Shown here: piece after piece, positions 1-10,220 of the stretch
Position numbering within the stretch: the first letter of the stretch is position 1
How the letters are laid out: the number at the start of each line of letters is the position of its first letter
Origin: Yponomeuta sedellus
Lineage: Eukaryota; Arthropoda; Insecta; Lepidoptera; Yponomeutidae
NCBI GenBank assembly: GCA_934045075.1
Contig: OW203726.1
Coordinates: forward strand, 16,121,988-16,185,987
Length of the DNA: 64,000 bases
Direction of reading: 5' to 3'
The notes under the pieces: model-generated
Told to the model about the DNA's origin: nothing
Databases searched by the model: none
The model's input: the letters and a program-made list of their open reading frames with translations, nothing else
Made by a program: the position numbers and the translations under genes

Positions 1-720
1 ACATAAAGGATTATTTAGGTAACAATGATGTATGGAATTAAAGCCAGTACAATGCATGAGTTCTATGTTTTATAATAACTATGTAAACTCTGTTAATTAA
101 GGACTTTGAAAAGACTAAGTTTGGAGTTTTTTTGTCCATTTTTCCTCCAAAATGATCTAGATTCTGAAATGGACACCTAGTATGAATTGTAACGTTCATT
201 AAGCCGCAGTTTCTGCACTACTTTGAATAAAACCTTTCCATTTCATTTCATAAGCAAACGAGACTTCATCTAGCCTATAATAAAACATCAGCGTAAACCT
301 GACAACAGAACTAAATAATATTACTAAATAATTGTTACTGTTTAATTTTGTTGCTTGTTACTAAACTGCGGTGCTAAGACTATCTATTTTCAAAGTTTTA
401 ATTTTTTTATATTGGTTCCCAATGAAAATATTAAGGAAGGGTTTCAGGATTTGCGCATTTTCGAGGTATTAGTGGTATATTATTTTTTTACTAATATTCT
501 ATACCGACATTACTCATTAGGTCCCAGTTGACCAATAGTAAATTTCAAAGGTAGAGATTCGGTCCTCATGTAAAACTGATAAGGGCCACGATGACCAAAA
601 ACGATTTTGAAAGGTGTTCGCCCGCGTCCTAGTTTTAGAAGCAGCCAAGATGACAACTATCCCCAAATATACAGCAAAAAAAATCATATACATTGGTGCA
701 GTCGTTTCGTTGAAGTTTGA
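1..720. other. AT-rich DNA without recognisable gene
   Basis: No ORF with recognisable protein similarity, no tRNA-like promoter and no repeat shared with the rest of the window was seen. The stretch is probably single-copy intergenic or intronic DNA. Confidence 0.5.
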
Positions 721-725
721 GGGAG

Positions 726-803
726 TATGTGTGTACGTGCGTGTGTGCGTGAGAGGGTGTGTTTGTGTGTGTGTGAGTGTGCGTGTCAGTGTGTGTGTGA
801 TTA
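726..803. repeat. GT-rich imperfect microsatellite
   Basis: Alternating GT with GTGC and GAGT interruptions. It opens a short frame rich in Val/Cys that is an artefact of the repeat. Confidence 0.85.
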
Positions 804-1080
804 GTTGAGTAGATATATCAATAAATTACCCATGATACGTATTTACAGCAAGTGACCCGCTCCTAGGTACCAAACGCCATTTCACGTGAATATTCAATTC
901 AAATGGCGGCTTAAGTTACTTTTAATAAGTTATGCAAGTCGGCCTCAGTCACAATTAAAGTAGTTTTGCAGCAGCGTCACCTAATTAGCAGGAGTTGAAC
1001 TTCACGTAGTTCCTCCGGTTGAAGTTTTATTAGCAATAGAAATTGACAGACAAATAGTGTAATAGAATGTCTGTCTGTTA

Positions 1081-1352
1081 GACGACCTCTGTGGCGCAGA
1101 GGTGCCACGACCTCTGTGGCGCAGAGGTGCCACGACCTCTGTGGCGCAGAGGTGCCACGACCTCTGTGGTGCAGAAGTGCCACGACCTCTGTGGCGCAGA
1201 GGTGCCACGACCTCTGTGGCGCAGAGGTGCCACGACCTCTGTGGCGCAGAGGTGCCACGACCTCTGTGGCGCAGAGGTGCCACGACCTCTGTGGCGCAGA
1301 GGTGCCACGACCTCTGTGGCACAGAGGTGCCACGACCTCTGTGGCGCAGAGG
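1081..1352. repeat. 25-bp tandem satellite (11 copies) derived from a SINE-A head
   Basis: The core CCTCTGTGG recurs every 25 bp from 1086 to 1336. Copies are nearly identical; the exceptions are one copy near 1161 (GTGGTGCAGAAG) and one near 1311 (GTGGCACAG). Each unit contains CCTCTGTGGCGCAGAGG, an imperfect palindrome, and starts with GACGACCTCTGTGGCG, the exact first bases of the SINE-A element whose complement sits 300 bp away. Because 25 is not a multiple of three, all frames run through the repeat and give spurious ORFs on both strands. There are no unique spacers, so it is not a CRISPR array. Confidence 0.95.
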
Positions 1353-1450
1353 CTGCCTTATAGTTACGAAGGTTTCATCATTATTTGAGTTATGTTTCGT
1401 GAAATATTGTTTTTATGAACAAGGTTTTTATTATTTAGTTTAAAATCTAC

Positions 1451-1662
1451 ATAACATAACATTTACATACAGACACATTCATTGCTTCTGATCCCACTGG
1501 ACTTCTGGTTCCAACGACACAGGGTAATCAGGTACAATGATATCACAGACATGTAAACATCCAAGACCTGGGGGTTTTTTTTTATGTTTTCCAGCCGGGA
1601 TTCGAACCCGGGACCTCTTGCGCGGTAGGCAGATGCACTACCGCTACGCCACAGAGGTCGTC
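1451..1662 (-). repeat. SINE-A, full length
   Basis: Read on the minus strand it begins GACGACCTCTGTGGCG. It has an A box (TGGCGTAGCGG), a perfect B box (GGTTCGAATCC), a T-run, and a body ending in GTAAATGTTATGTTATG. The tRNA-like head plus internal pol III promoter and AT-rich tail define a tRNA-derived SINE. It needs LINE proteins in trans. Confidence 0.9.
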
Positions 1663-1663
1663 T

Positions 1664-1722
1664 GCATAGGGGTAACGAGATCTGTGTAATTTGTTCATGA
1701 ATATTATTATTATTATAAGTAA
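1664..1722 (+). repeat. SINE-B 3' tail fragment
   Basis: The stretch GAGATCTGTGTAAT..TTCATGAATATT plus a TTA-rich tail matches the last ~60 bp of SINE-B copies at 2.0-2.3 kb and 37.8 kb. Its 5' end abuts the 5' head of the oppositely oriented SINE-A. Confidence 0.75.
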
Positions 1723-2045
1723 ATCGTTAATTGTAGTGCTATCTCTTTGGATTTCCCATAAAAGATCGTGACAAAATGTTACTGAAGTAACTTAGTGAAA
1801 TTCTCAATTCAGAAACTAACCCTTAGTTTCTAACCAAACGCAAACGTTGAAAATATCCAATATTCACAAATACGTTATACTCGTAAAATTACATTTAAGT
1901 CGTTGGTAATATTATCGTTTATGATTGTTGGTTATCCCAATTTATTGCACAAAATACAGAATCTACGTAGCACTTACAACACAGGATTGACGTACATTAT
2001 GAGCAAAAGCGCGGTTGCGGTGGCCTAAGTACAAAACATTATTTT

Positions 2046-2291
2046 GACGGCCTCGGTGGCGCAGCGGTTTGGCACGCTGACTGTAAAACCAAAGGTTTCG
2101 GGATCAATCCCCGACCGGGTCCGAGGAACCGAACTTTTCTAGTTTGTCTCGGGGCTTTGATGTTGTCTTTGTTATTATTTTATTAAATCTATCGTCAAGT
2201 TAGCACCTGTTACATAAGTCATTTAGGTGTGCTTAGTATAGGGCTAACATTATCTGTGTAATATGTGCATGAATATTTATTATTAAGTACA
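2046..2291 (+). repeat. SINE-B, full length
   Basis: Starts GACGGCCTCGGTGGCGCAGC. A-box-like TGGCGCAGCGG and a degenerate B box (GGGATCAATCC) follow. The body contains CTAGTTTGTCTCGGGGC and the tail GCATGAATATTTATTATT. It shares its first ~25 bases with SINE-A but has a different body, so both families probably descend from related tRNA heads. It abuts the mariner terminus. Confidence 0.85.
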
Positions 2292-2480
2292 TAGGCTGCT
2301 ACTTCTACTACTTACTGCTACTTATGTATGCGGAATCTGGGATTCCAATAATTTTAAACGCAATGTCTGACCTCCATGGTCAAATTCGTTCTTTTTTTAA
2401 ATACTGGCCGCTAATATTTTTCTCTTATATATGTTAGTGTTTAGTTTTTGTTGGGTTTAAAGTGTCATATCGCTGAAAAA

Positions 2481-3515
2481 ATGGAACTCACTCGTGAAAA
2501 TATTCGTGCTATGATTTATTACGATTTTCGACGTGGTTTAACGCAACAACAGTGCGTAGATCAATTAACTTCGACTTTTGGTGGTGAAGCTCCATCAAAA
2601 ACGACTGTGTATTACTGGTTTAGTGAGTTTGATCGCGGGCGCAGTAAGCTCACGGACGAAGTTTTAGTGGTTGTGCCACAAAATATTGAAGCTGTGCAAA
2701 AACTAATAATGCAAGACCGCTATGTTACAAATCGTGAGATAGAGGCTATTCCGGGCATATGTATGATGAGCATTCATAGGATATAACATGAACATTTTTC
2801 TGTAAAAAAAATTTGTTCGCGTTGGATCCCGCACAACTTAACTCAGGATCAAAAAGATGCTCGCGTCGAATGGTACAAGAAAACCTTAAAAAAATTCAAC
2901 GGAGGCGACTCAAAATCTGTTTATAATATCTACACAGGTGACGAATCCTGGATCTACGCGTACGATCCCGAAACTAAACAACAATCAACAGTTTGGGTGT
3001 TTCAAAATGAGCCGAACCCTACGAAAGTGGCTCGTGCAAAAAGCACTGTAAAGCAAATGGTGGCCTGCTTTTTTGGTATTAATGGCCATGTGGCTAAAAT
3101 ACCACTGGAGAATCGCAGAACGGTTAATTCGGAGTGGTACACGACCATTTGTTTGCCGGAAGTATTTGAAGAAATACGCCAAAACAACCAGCGACGCAGA
3201 GTCATACTTCACCATGACAATGCCAGCTGTATGACAGCTCAGGAAACAACTACATTTTTGGATGATCAAAAAATAGAATTGATGGGTCATCCACCGTACA
3301 GCATTGATTTGGCTACCAATGATTTCTATTTATTCCCAAATGTAAAGAATAAATTACGTGGTTAATGATTTTTGACCCGTGAAGATGCCGTAGATGCGTT
3401 CAAACAGCACGTTTTGGAGATACCTCAATAAGAGTGGAAAAAGTGTTTTACAAATTGGTTTCATCGAATGCAAAAGTCCATCGATCATAGTGGAGAATAC
3501 TTTGAAAAACAATAA
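2481..3515 (+). pseudogene. mariner transposase pseudogene (DD34D)
   Basis: Starting at the ATG (MELTRENIRAMIYYDFRRGL) one frame runs 344 codons to a terminal TAA at 3513, the usual mariner length. Helix-turn-helix-type N-terminal residues (SKTTVYYWFSEF) and the catalytic residues are visible: Asp154 in TGDESW, Asp246 in HHDNAS and Asp281 in ATNDFYLF, 34 residues apart as in DD34D. The frame is never shifted. It is broken only by stops at 2784 (TAA where family members usually have Leu), 3363, 3366 and 3429. The usual Pro of the SPDLAP motif is Ile (SIDLAT). The protein cannot be made full-length. Confidence 0.92.
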
Positions 3516-3625
3516 AAGCATATTTAGCCATATACATTCGTTTATTTTTTCTATTCATGCGGAATAGAAAAAATAAACAAATGTATATGGCTAAATATGC
3601 TTTTATTGTTTTTCAAAGTATTCTC
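3493..3625. repeat. 64-bp snap-back palindrome in mariner 3' end
   Basis: The left arm 3493-3556 and right arm 3562-3625 are reverse complements over 64 bases with one mismatch, separated by a 5-base loop. The left arm includes the last codons of the transposase, so the right arm is an inverted copy of the transposase 3' end. Confidence 0.95.
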
Positions 3626-3649
3626 ATGCATTCTACATAAGTAGCAGCC

Positions 3650-4004
3650 CTCGTATTATTAAATATTTATTAAATTTATTATTAGCACAACAATAGCTGT
3701 TATTTTCCTCCATTCTGTAGTCTACAAATCACTTTATAAATACGTGCATATTTAGCGCACAATACGAACAGTTAATACTTGATGTTAAAAATATATCTAT
3801 ATTACATAACACACATGTTTATGTAATGGATGAAGTGTATTTCTTTTTACTTATATGTTGCTCTGCTCTTGATGGAGCTTAAATTATATTAAATTAAAAC
3901 CACTTCCTCCGAAACATAGATAGGTACTACAAATGTATTAGTGACAAAAATGGGAGCTTACAATAGCAGAGAGGTAATACACCAAATATATGCAGAAGCC
4001 CAGC
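3650..4004. other. AT-rich DNA, no feature seen
   Basis: No coding signal or shared repeat recognised between the mariner and the next SINE-like element. Confidence 0.4.
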
Positions 4005-4165
4005 TTTGACTGCCCACAAAATAAAGGTCGTGGGGTTGATTCCTACTGAATACAGCCGAACTTGATTTGTACAAACCCTCAGTATGGGTGTATCTCGGCG
4101 TTTGTTAAGTCCCTGCCTGGTTACCAGAGTTCACAGTATCCTAGTTTGGGACCAGGACGCGTGAT
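4005..4165 (+). repeat. Diverged tRNA-like SINE fragment (SINE-E)
   Basis: Contains a B-box-like GGTTGATTCC and a body ending GTATCCTAGTTTGGGACCA. This resembles GGCTATCCTACTTTTTGGGACC near 62.1 kb, downstream of a perfect B box there. Heavily decayed. Confidence 0.45.
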
Positions 4166-4195
4166 TTTGTTGTGGAAAAATTATTATTATGATAA

Positions 4196-4306
4196 AATCT
4201 TGATGAAGCGAGGGTGATCTGTCAGGATCGTGGCAAGTGGCAGTCCCTGGTCTCTGCATACCCCTCTGGGATACAGGCGTGAGGTTATATTATTATTATT
4301 ATTATA
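4196..4306 (+). repeat. LINE tail LT1
   Basis: TTGATGAAGCG, GATCTGTCAGGATCGTGGCA and CCTACCCCTCTGG-like (CATACCCCTCTGGG) blocks followed by GGCGTGAGGTTAT and a TTA microsatellite. The same blocks follow a reverse-transcriptase C-terminus at 46.3-46.6 kb, so this is a 5'-truncated LINE 3' end. Confidence 0.8.
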
Positions 4307-5810
4307 AATCTTGTTCTATATTCTAGCTGGTTGACAGACATTGCAATTTAATATTGAACATGTCCAATCGCATTATAATATCCATATAATGCATTTGAAA
4401 AATAGACCCATTATGTTTATTTCTGATACCTTCCGGAACAATTTCTGAAGGTATTCAATTTCAATTTCTAATTCTAATTACTTATATTTTTATATTGCAT
4501 TGATTGTATCCCGCTGCTCGGCAAAGACCTTGTTGTAGTTATTTAATGTTGGTAATATTACATAACATTATATTTTCCTATACACCTCATACTCGTAGAA
4601 ATAACTTAGTAATTTTCATTACACTATAAATATTTTAATTTAATCACTATGGTAAGGCAAAAGATGTCTAATACACACTTATAATTGACAACATTTCAAG
4701 TTTTTAGCATACGTATTTTACTGTCCTTAACCGCCAAATGACGTCACACATACGGCTTAATAATACTAACACCCTTGCCGCCTTTTCAAAAATCATTGGA
4801 ATTAAGGAAAGGGAAAAGTAATTTCTCCGACATGACATTTGAATGAAATTGAAAATGACATCTGTCATATCATTTTTAATATTAGGCAACGGTACCTCCT
4901 CATTCCACCGTATGTGTGAAGTCATCACAAAATTTTTGGTGTTTATTTTTTTTCTCTAAAATTAAGCAATAATAAAAATTCTAAATATTTTTTTCGTAAT
5001 CAAGATAGCAAAATTAAGAAACGCTATTTTTAGTTTTGCGCGTTGTAAAATATGAAATGTTGTCAACTTAAAAAAATTGTGGCAGTTACGTGTTTTTGCT
5101 CTTTGAAAGTATTGGTAAGTTCTGTTCATAAAACTATTATGCAATGTTACTCCACGCAACACCGCGCAGGTTAATACTTTTTTATTAATTTGGAACAAAG
5201 CTGTTCTTCTGATATTCTTTTGTGAGGCCAAACACACAGTGAGTTAGCGTGAGGGGTAAATTAGAGTGGTGAATAATTCATACAAATTCGGAATTACCTT
5301 GACCATTTCACGAAATGCAAAGGGCCGCCCGCTGGGTACGAAGTCACTTCCGAATTTTAACACAAAGTGTTATTTTTTAATAGAGCACTTTTGTAAACAG
5401 CAAAGTTTTTTGTTAGATGAGAGTCTTCAAGCGCAGCGAGGGAGCCGTCCCTGAAATTAATTTCGTAAATTAGTCTATCGAGCTATTTTTCAGGTTAATT
5501 TTAAAGGATCAGTGGGACCAAAAAAATTACCATTAAAACCTCTAATAAAATACCCAAATTTGTCATCAGCATAGCGACCTATCCCACTTGGACACAATTA
5601 ACCCAAGCCAACTGCGCCTTCTTCTTCGTCATCTTAGCATCGACAATCTTAGTGCAGTGAGTGATGAACAAGGTTAGAGGTTCCATCAAGATGTCTGAAC
5701 AATAAAAACAATGTACTAAAAACGTTGAGCCTCAGCCGTGATGGCCGATTTTTGTTGGTTCCTCAAAAGGGAATATCCTTAAGACTTTAAATCAATTAAT
5801 CGATCAACTT
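4307..5810. other. AT-rich DNA with a perfect CRE palindrome at 4739
   Basis: No gene or shared repeat recognised in this 1.5 kb. A perfect TGACGTCA palindrome lies at 4739-4746. Frames at 4704-5454 show no recognisable similarity. Confidence 0.4.
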
Positions 5811-5814
5811 GTAC

Positions 5815-5890
5815 TACTCCACTGCTGGACATAAGCCTCCCTCAGGCACGCCACTTCCCTTTGTCCTCGGCCACTTTAGACAACATTAAC
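5815..5890. repeat. LINE-tail-like repeat (CCACTGCTGGACATAAGCC)
   Basis: CCACTGCTGGACATAAGCC, TTCCCTTTGTCCTCGGCCAC: a motif repeated at 6398-6485. Such sequences are common 3' ends of lepidopteran LINEs (recalled, not searched). Confidence 0.6.
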
Positions 5891-6094
5891 CCTTAATTGG
5901 GCATGGGTAGGATGAATTTATCATTGGACTTTTTTCAATTTGATAAGTTTCAATTTCACGTGGGGATTATTTTGCCATTGCATTATTAAAAGTTAAATAT
6001 TTTTCTCTGTATTTCCATTCTTTCTCTTGAAGCGTCGTAACTACACAGCACAGAGAGCCTTGCTTAAATAAGCCGAGGCTGTCAAAAATAAACT

Positions 6095-6320
6095 GTAGCA
6101 ACTCCCGGTTCATAAACTCAGGCCCGGATCGGGGAAACTGCGGAATGCGGTAAGTGTTTCGCTTTAAACTCGACCCCCTCGATTTTAAATTACCTCTCCG
6201 TACCGTTGCAGGGTTAAATCGACAGAGTAATCTGTAACCAATTTAGTTTGGTCCCGATGGAATATTGGAAGGTGCTCTCTAGAGTCCCGTACGCGAAGGG
6301 TGCTAAGCGGGAGTCTATTT
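6095..6320. other. CpG-rich single-copy patch
   Basis: Denser in CpG than its flanks, with donor-like GCGGTAAGTG (6147-6156) and acceptor-like TTGCAGGG (6208-6215). No protein similarity seen. It could be a noncoding exon or regulatory island. Confidence 0.35.
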
Positions 6321-6397
6321 ATATTTCATGATGACGCTGTCTGTCTACCTGGCCTAAAGATCAAGTAAAATATCAATCAGTAAAAGATCAATCAGCC

Positions 6398-6485
6398 TGT
6401 ACTCGCCCATTGCTGGACCTAGTTCTCCATTAAGGCACGCGACTTCCCTCTGTCCTCGGCCATTTTCATTCAGCCACAACAAGCT
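6398..6485. repeat. LINE-tail-like repeat (GCCCATTGCTGGACC)
   Basis: Second copy of the motif at 5815-5890 (TTCCCTCTGTCCTCGGCCA). Confidence 0.55.
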
Positions 6486-6800
6486 TTAGAACGTCGGCTC
6501 AACGAGTTCGTGGTCTCCACTCTAAAAACTTTGAACCCCATCGCCCATCGGTTCTTGGTATATGTGACCAAGAACGCTCTACTGCCACTTTAGGTTGCTC
6601 ATTTTATAGGCTATTCAAGCATTTTAGTTTGGTGGCGGGTAGTTTCGTGTTTGTTGTGATACCTTTTAAAATTTAATTTAAAGATTAAGTATTATTAATA
6701 GATAAATCGTCACTGACTGGGTTCCGCGCGATGGATATCGCAAACGTGGTCGAACAAGCGGAGATGGTGGGCCGAACTCGCGACTTTTTGCCAGGCTGGC

Positions 6801-6852
6801 CGTCCCACTGCTGGGCAAAAAAAAGTCTTCTCTTTTGCCCAGCAGTGGGACA
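6801..6852. repeat. Hairpin: 19-bp arms
   Basis: GTCCCACTGCTGGGCAAAA and its reverse complement are separated by 12 bases. The arm contains the LINE-tail motif CCCACTGCTGGGC. Confidence 0.85.
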
Positions 6853-7159
6853 GTAAAAAGAATACATATTACATTAGTATGGGTACACATATAAATGGGA
6901 CTACATATTAATTAAAAAAAAATTGATAAATAAAGAACCGGTCAACAACAAAACATATGTAACGGATATTGGTTCTATCCTAACATCGGCAGAACAATCA
7001 ATATTTGTTTGATTAACCTTTTTAGTACTGACCGAGTTTTTAAGTATAAAATAAATTAATGAATCCGGCAAAGTACGATTTGGTCTCTTTCATTTCATCC
7101 TAACCCTTAGAGGGTACCAAACAGAATGAAAGTAACACATAAATTAACACCTCATAAGC

Positions 7160-7480
7160 TTAATATGTAAGGTGCCACGGATCCTCGATGCGCAAGTTCG
7201 ACTTGCGCTTAGCCAGTTTTTTCTATCAGTACCGAGAGCCGGGTTTTCCCCGCGGAATTAGTTTACACCCCGACTTTTGATCGGATATGCCTTTAAAGAA
7301 GTTAAGCGGTGGCTAGAGATACTCTGCGGATTATTCCGTAAACAGTCACGAAATTACTTCCGAGTGGCTGAATTTTATTTGGTAACACAGATGCGCCCGA
7401 ATTTAAATTAGAGCCCTCTCCGAGGTGAAATACCGCTTAAAATAAAACTATAATACTGCGGAAGTAATTTTTGCTTATGT
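7160..7480. other. CpG-rich patch, function unknown
   Basis: Rich in CpG (GGGTTTTCCCCGCGG, GATGCGCAAGTTCGACTTGCGC hairpin with 8-bp arms). No ORF or repeat similarity recognised. Possible conserved noncoding or regulatory DNA. Confidence 0.3.
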
Positions 7481-7545
7481 TATTGTAAAGGTAAATTGGC
7501 CAGTTCGGTCAATTTTTTTCTTTTGTTCAGCGTATTTGTGTCGAT

Positions 7546-7772
7546 ATCAACCCTTGTATGTTCCCACTCCTGGGGCACGGGTCTCTTCCTGCATCGCAAG
7601 AAGGTTAGGCCATACTCCACCACGGGGCCCAAGTCCGAGTTGGTGGAAGATTGTAAGAGAGTGGCGGGCCTTACTGTCAGAAGTTATCAAGCCGCCCATA
7701 GGGCCTCTGATATGGCTTAACGACTGCCATTATATGACAACCGGCATATACGGCTTAACATGCCTTGCGAAA
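7546..7772 (-). repeat. SINE-5S, 5'-truncated
   Basis: On the minus strand it ends in GGGACATACAAGGGTTGATA-like sequence; plus-strand landmarks are GGGGCACGGGTCTCTTCCTG and CAGAAGTTATCAAGCCGCCC. The 5' part with the 5S-like segment is missing. Apparent ORFs here (7496-7811) are by-products of the repeat. Confidence 0.85.
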
Positions 7773-7824
7773 CACCTATTTGTGTATTTTCAACTAAAGG
7801 TGTATTTTTAGAAAAGGTTTTCAA

Positions 7825-7880
7825 ACTTTTATAGTAGATTAGAACTCTTTTTGTACACACCAGAAAAAAAAATACACCAA
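7825..7880 (-). repeat. LINE tail LT3 fragment
   Basis: TAGATTAGAACTCTTT..GTACACACCAGAAAA matches the minus-strand LT3 ends at 45.6 and 63.0 kb. Confidence 0.65.
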
Positions 7881-8041
7881 CACAGCTCCAAACCCGGCTT
7901 ATTCCGAGTGAGGATTTGCATGGTATTCGTCTTTTTTTATTTCAAACGCACTAGAGAATTTGTGTATTCGCTGAAATACAAAAATGTTGGTTCTCAGGAC
8001 TCCTAAACAGTATTTTCCAAAATGAGAGTTCAAAAAGCTTG

Positions 8042-8070
8042 ATTACTGTAAGTAATCAAGCTTCTTGAAC
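8042..8070. repeat. Hairpin: 13-bp arms, 3-nt loop
   Basis: AAGCTTGATTACT and its reverse complement flank GTA. Confidence 0.85.
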
Positions 8071-8178
8071 ACCCTTTCTTTTTTAAATCTTTATTGAAGG
8101 GTTTGGACATATAATGATCTTGTCTCCTTAATAGAACACATTGTGATACGAATAAATCAATAAAATTAATGAAACATT

Positions 8179-8226
8179 ATATTAAATTAATCTTCTTAAT
8201 TTAGATTAAGAAGATTAATTTAATAT
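8179..8226. repeat. Perfect hairpin: 22-bp arms, 4-nt loop
   Basis: Left arm 8179-8200 and right arm 8205-8226 are exact reverse complements around TTAG. Confidence 0.95.
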
Positions 8227-8443
8227 TATGCACTTAGGTGCGAACTAACTAATGCAACTCTTAGCCCAGTCTTAGCCTCAGTCTTAGCGTCAGATTTAGC
8301 CTCAGCTGATATTAGAGAGGCCACAGTGATGTCACAACTATTTATTTTGAATCGATTCTATGAACACATTTACTGCTACAAACTCCGATGATCATGAAGA
8401 GTTTCGCGACGAACCTATTTGGAAGAAAAGAAGAGATTCTGGA

Positions 8444-8550
8444 AGATATTTCCCTAGAAGTAAGCTCGCCTATGTTCACGTTTGTACTAAACTTGAATTT
8501 TGTGCAAATATTTCTTTCGTTGTGTACAGTAAAGCATAAAGTAAGTAAGC
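8444..8550 (+). repeat. LINE tail LT2-like fragment
   Basis: GGAAGATATTTCCCTAGAAG, TAAGCTCGCC and GTGTACAGTAAAGCATAAAG recall the LT2 ends (AGAGATCNCTTTTAG.., TGTACAATAAAG). A TAAG tail follows. Confidence 0.5.
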
Positions 8551-9180
8551 AAAGACGTTAGGGGACGTCGAAAATAAACTCAACTAGCTGGGAACTTCTT
8601 ATTCCACTAAAAATTTTATAGTCAACTTATTTTAAACTTTAAAATTTTTATGCACACAGCGCTCTTCCAGGGATGCATAAACATTCGTCTGTTCAACATT
8701 GTTGTCTAACTATGCGATATACAAAATTGTTTATTCGGCTACACGTTGAGACCTCGTATAGAGATTAAATTTGCGGTGACAAAAACTGAAAAAAAAACCA
8801 CTTAAGTAACAAGAAGTATGACATAGAATGTGTTGGGCGTTTCACAATAATTACTTGACACAAAATTACCGGTCATAAAGATGATATTATGAGCGTTTTA
8901 TGTGTTGATAATTTGATTGCTAAAAGTGTATTGAGGTCTCATCGGGTTGAAAGGAAGACGTCGTAAAAGTTGCGCAATAACGCAATACCTAACTACATTA
9001 ATAGTACGAGTAAGTGCCTAGGTACAGAGCGTCGTAGCAGTTTTGCAATAAACTTCCCTGACACAATAACTTTAAAATTTGTTTTCCATTCACTTATAGC
9101 AGTTTAGATCCGAGAGGTTCTCAGTTCAATACTTTACGTCATGTTATTTGTTTTCTAAGTTACGTATTTTATGAACTTAT
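8551..9180. other. AT-rich DNA, no feature seen
   Basis: No coding signal or shared repeat recognised. Confidence 0.4.
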
Positions 9181-9350
9181 AGCAGCAATACCAATTGCTA
9201 GCTGAGTGTCTGAGGTGTTCAGATACCACAGTACTTCATAGAGTTAATGCGGGAATACGTGGTAAGTGCTCAAATACTATCTTTCTTCCACTCTCTGAGC
9301 GAAAGCCTTGGGCCTGAGAAGGCCCTGAATAAGGACTTACATGGGCTGCT
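9181..9350 (+). repeat. SINE-D, decayed
   Basis: AGCAGCAATACCAATTGCTAGC, GAGGTGTTCAGATACC and CACTCTCTGAGCGAAAGCCTTGGG align with better SINE-D copies. No tRNA head is visible. Confidence 0.6.
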
Positions 9351-9489
9351 TATCACGATCTTAGAAATGCATATACCCATATACAATATGAATAGCTAAG
9401 AACCATCTCGATTAATCAATCAATTAATAAACTAATCTGTCCACTGCTGACCACAGGCAGCTTCACCTCACCGGGGCCTGTTTATTTTT

Positions 9490-9800
9490 TGTTATTTCTA
9501 CAATATTTTGTCCTATGGTTTACTACTATGGGGTCGGGCAGCAGACATTGAAACTATCTTTGCAGAACGAGCGACCCGAATTATTTACAAGCTAGGTGGA
9601 GTGCGTTAAGGGGGTTATTTAAAGAAACTAACATCATAACAGTTGAAAATACGTTTATGAAAATATTAACTTTTATAGAAATCATGCCCAACTCAGACCC
9701 CATGCCCAGCGTGGCGATTATGGGCATTACACCCTATGATAGCACAACGTGCGCTCTTTAGGGGAGGGCTAAGTCCAGCAGTGGACTACTATAGCCTGAC
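9490..9800 (+). pseudogene. LINE reverse-transcriptase C-terminal fragment plus 3' end
   Basis: Two overlapping frames together read GLLLWGRAADIETIFAERA..IIYKLG then, after a frameshift near 9597, SALRGLFKETNIIT. This is the pattern of jockey-like LINE reverse transcriptases (LLWG...IFxxQ...CRPLFKxLxIxT). It is followed at 9690-9790 by CATGCCCAGCGTGGCGATTA and GGGGAGGG..GTCCAGCAGTGGAC, shared with 48.4 kb. Short, frameshifted and dead. Confidence 0.7.
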
Positions 9801-10059
9801 AATGATGATGATAATAGAAATCATAGCAGCTATTTCGAGAAAGTAGGTCATAATAAACATAATTATTCGCAATAAATTTGTGTCGTCCATTTGAAAGCTA
9901 ATATAACCAAGAACAGGCACATCGATGAGCAGACTACGGCGTGAATCTTATAGCATCCATCGTTTTTAAAAGGGTTGGGGCTTAGAACGATGTAAATCTT
10001 GACGGCAATACTACCTTGATAAATATTAAAACAAAGCCTTGTAAGAATTAAAAATAATA

Positions 10060-10220
10060 AGCCGTAAACGGACGAAGAAGGATTGAATCGTCACATCGGC
10101 CGGATGTGGCGCGTCGGCGCCGATTCAAGACGGAAGAGTGTTCCGGAACCCTCGCCGGCCGACGCTTTCCGGAAAACTTCGCCGGTACACACTGGGTCGG
10201 AATGCTGCGCGTCACGGACT
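10060..10220. other. Short GC/CpG-rich patch
   Basis: About 150 bp with many CCGG/GGCC and CG dinucleotides (GGCGCGTCGGCGCCGATTC) in AT-rich surroundings. No frame or repeat match recognised. Confidence 0.35.

Larger units (their letters stand above)
2294..3649 (+). mobile_element. mariner (Tc1/mariner) transposon, full length but inactive
   Basis: Ends carry inverted repeats: GGCTGCTACTT at 2294-2304 against AAGTAGCAGCC at 3639-3649, and a 14-bp perfect pair CTGCTACTTATGTA at 2315-2328 against 3634-3647. The 5' end carries the terminal sequence almost twice. A TA dinucleotide precedes the 5' end (2292-2293), but none directly follows the 3' end. Inside is a single transposase-length frame interrupted only by stops, and at the 3' end a long palindrome. 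Confidence 0.9.

Noticed and set aside
1081..1352. CRISPR-like array
   Set aside because: Units are contiguous with no variable spacers, in a eukaryotic genome.
977..1443. Overlapping ORFs of 76-118 codons on both strands
   Set aside because: They are all translations of the 25-bp satellite; a period not divisible by three keeps several frames open by chance.
1451..1662. tRNA gene (A and B boxes present)
   Set aside because: The tRNA-like part is fused to a body and tail repeated at eight other loci and lacks a paired acceptor stem; it is a SINE head. The same applies to SINE-B, -C, -D and -E.
10060..10220. rRNA or snRNA gene in the GC-rich patch
   Set aside because: No match to conserved rRNA or snRNA motifs could be seen.
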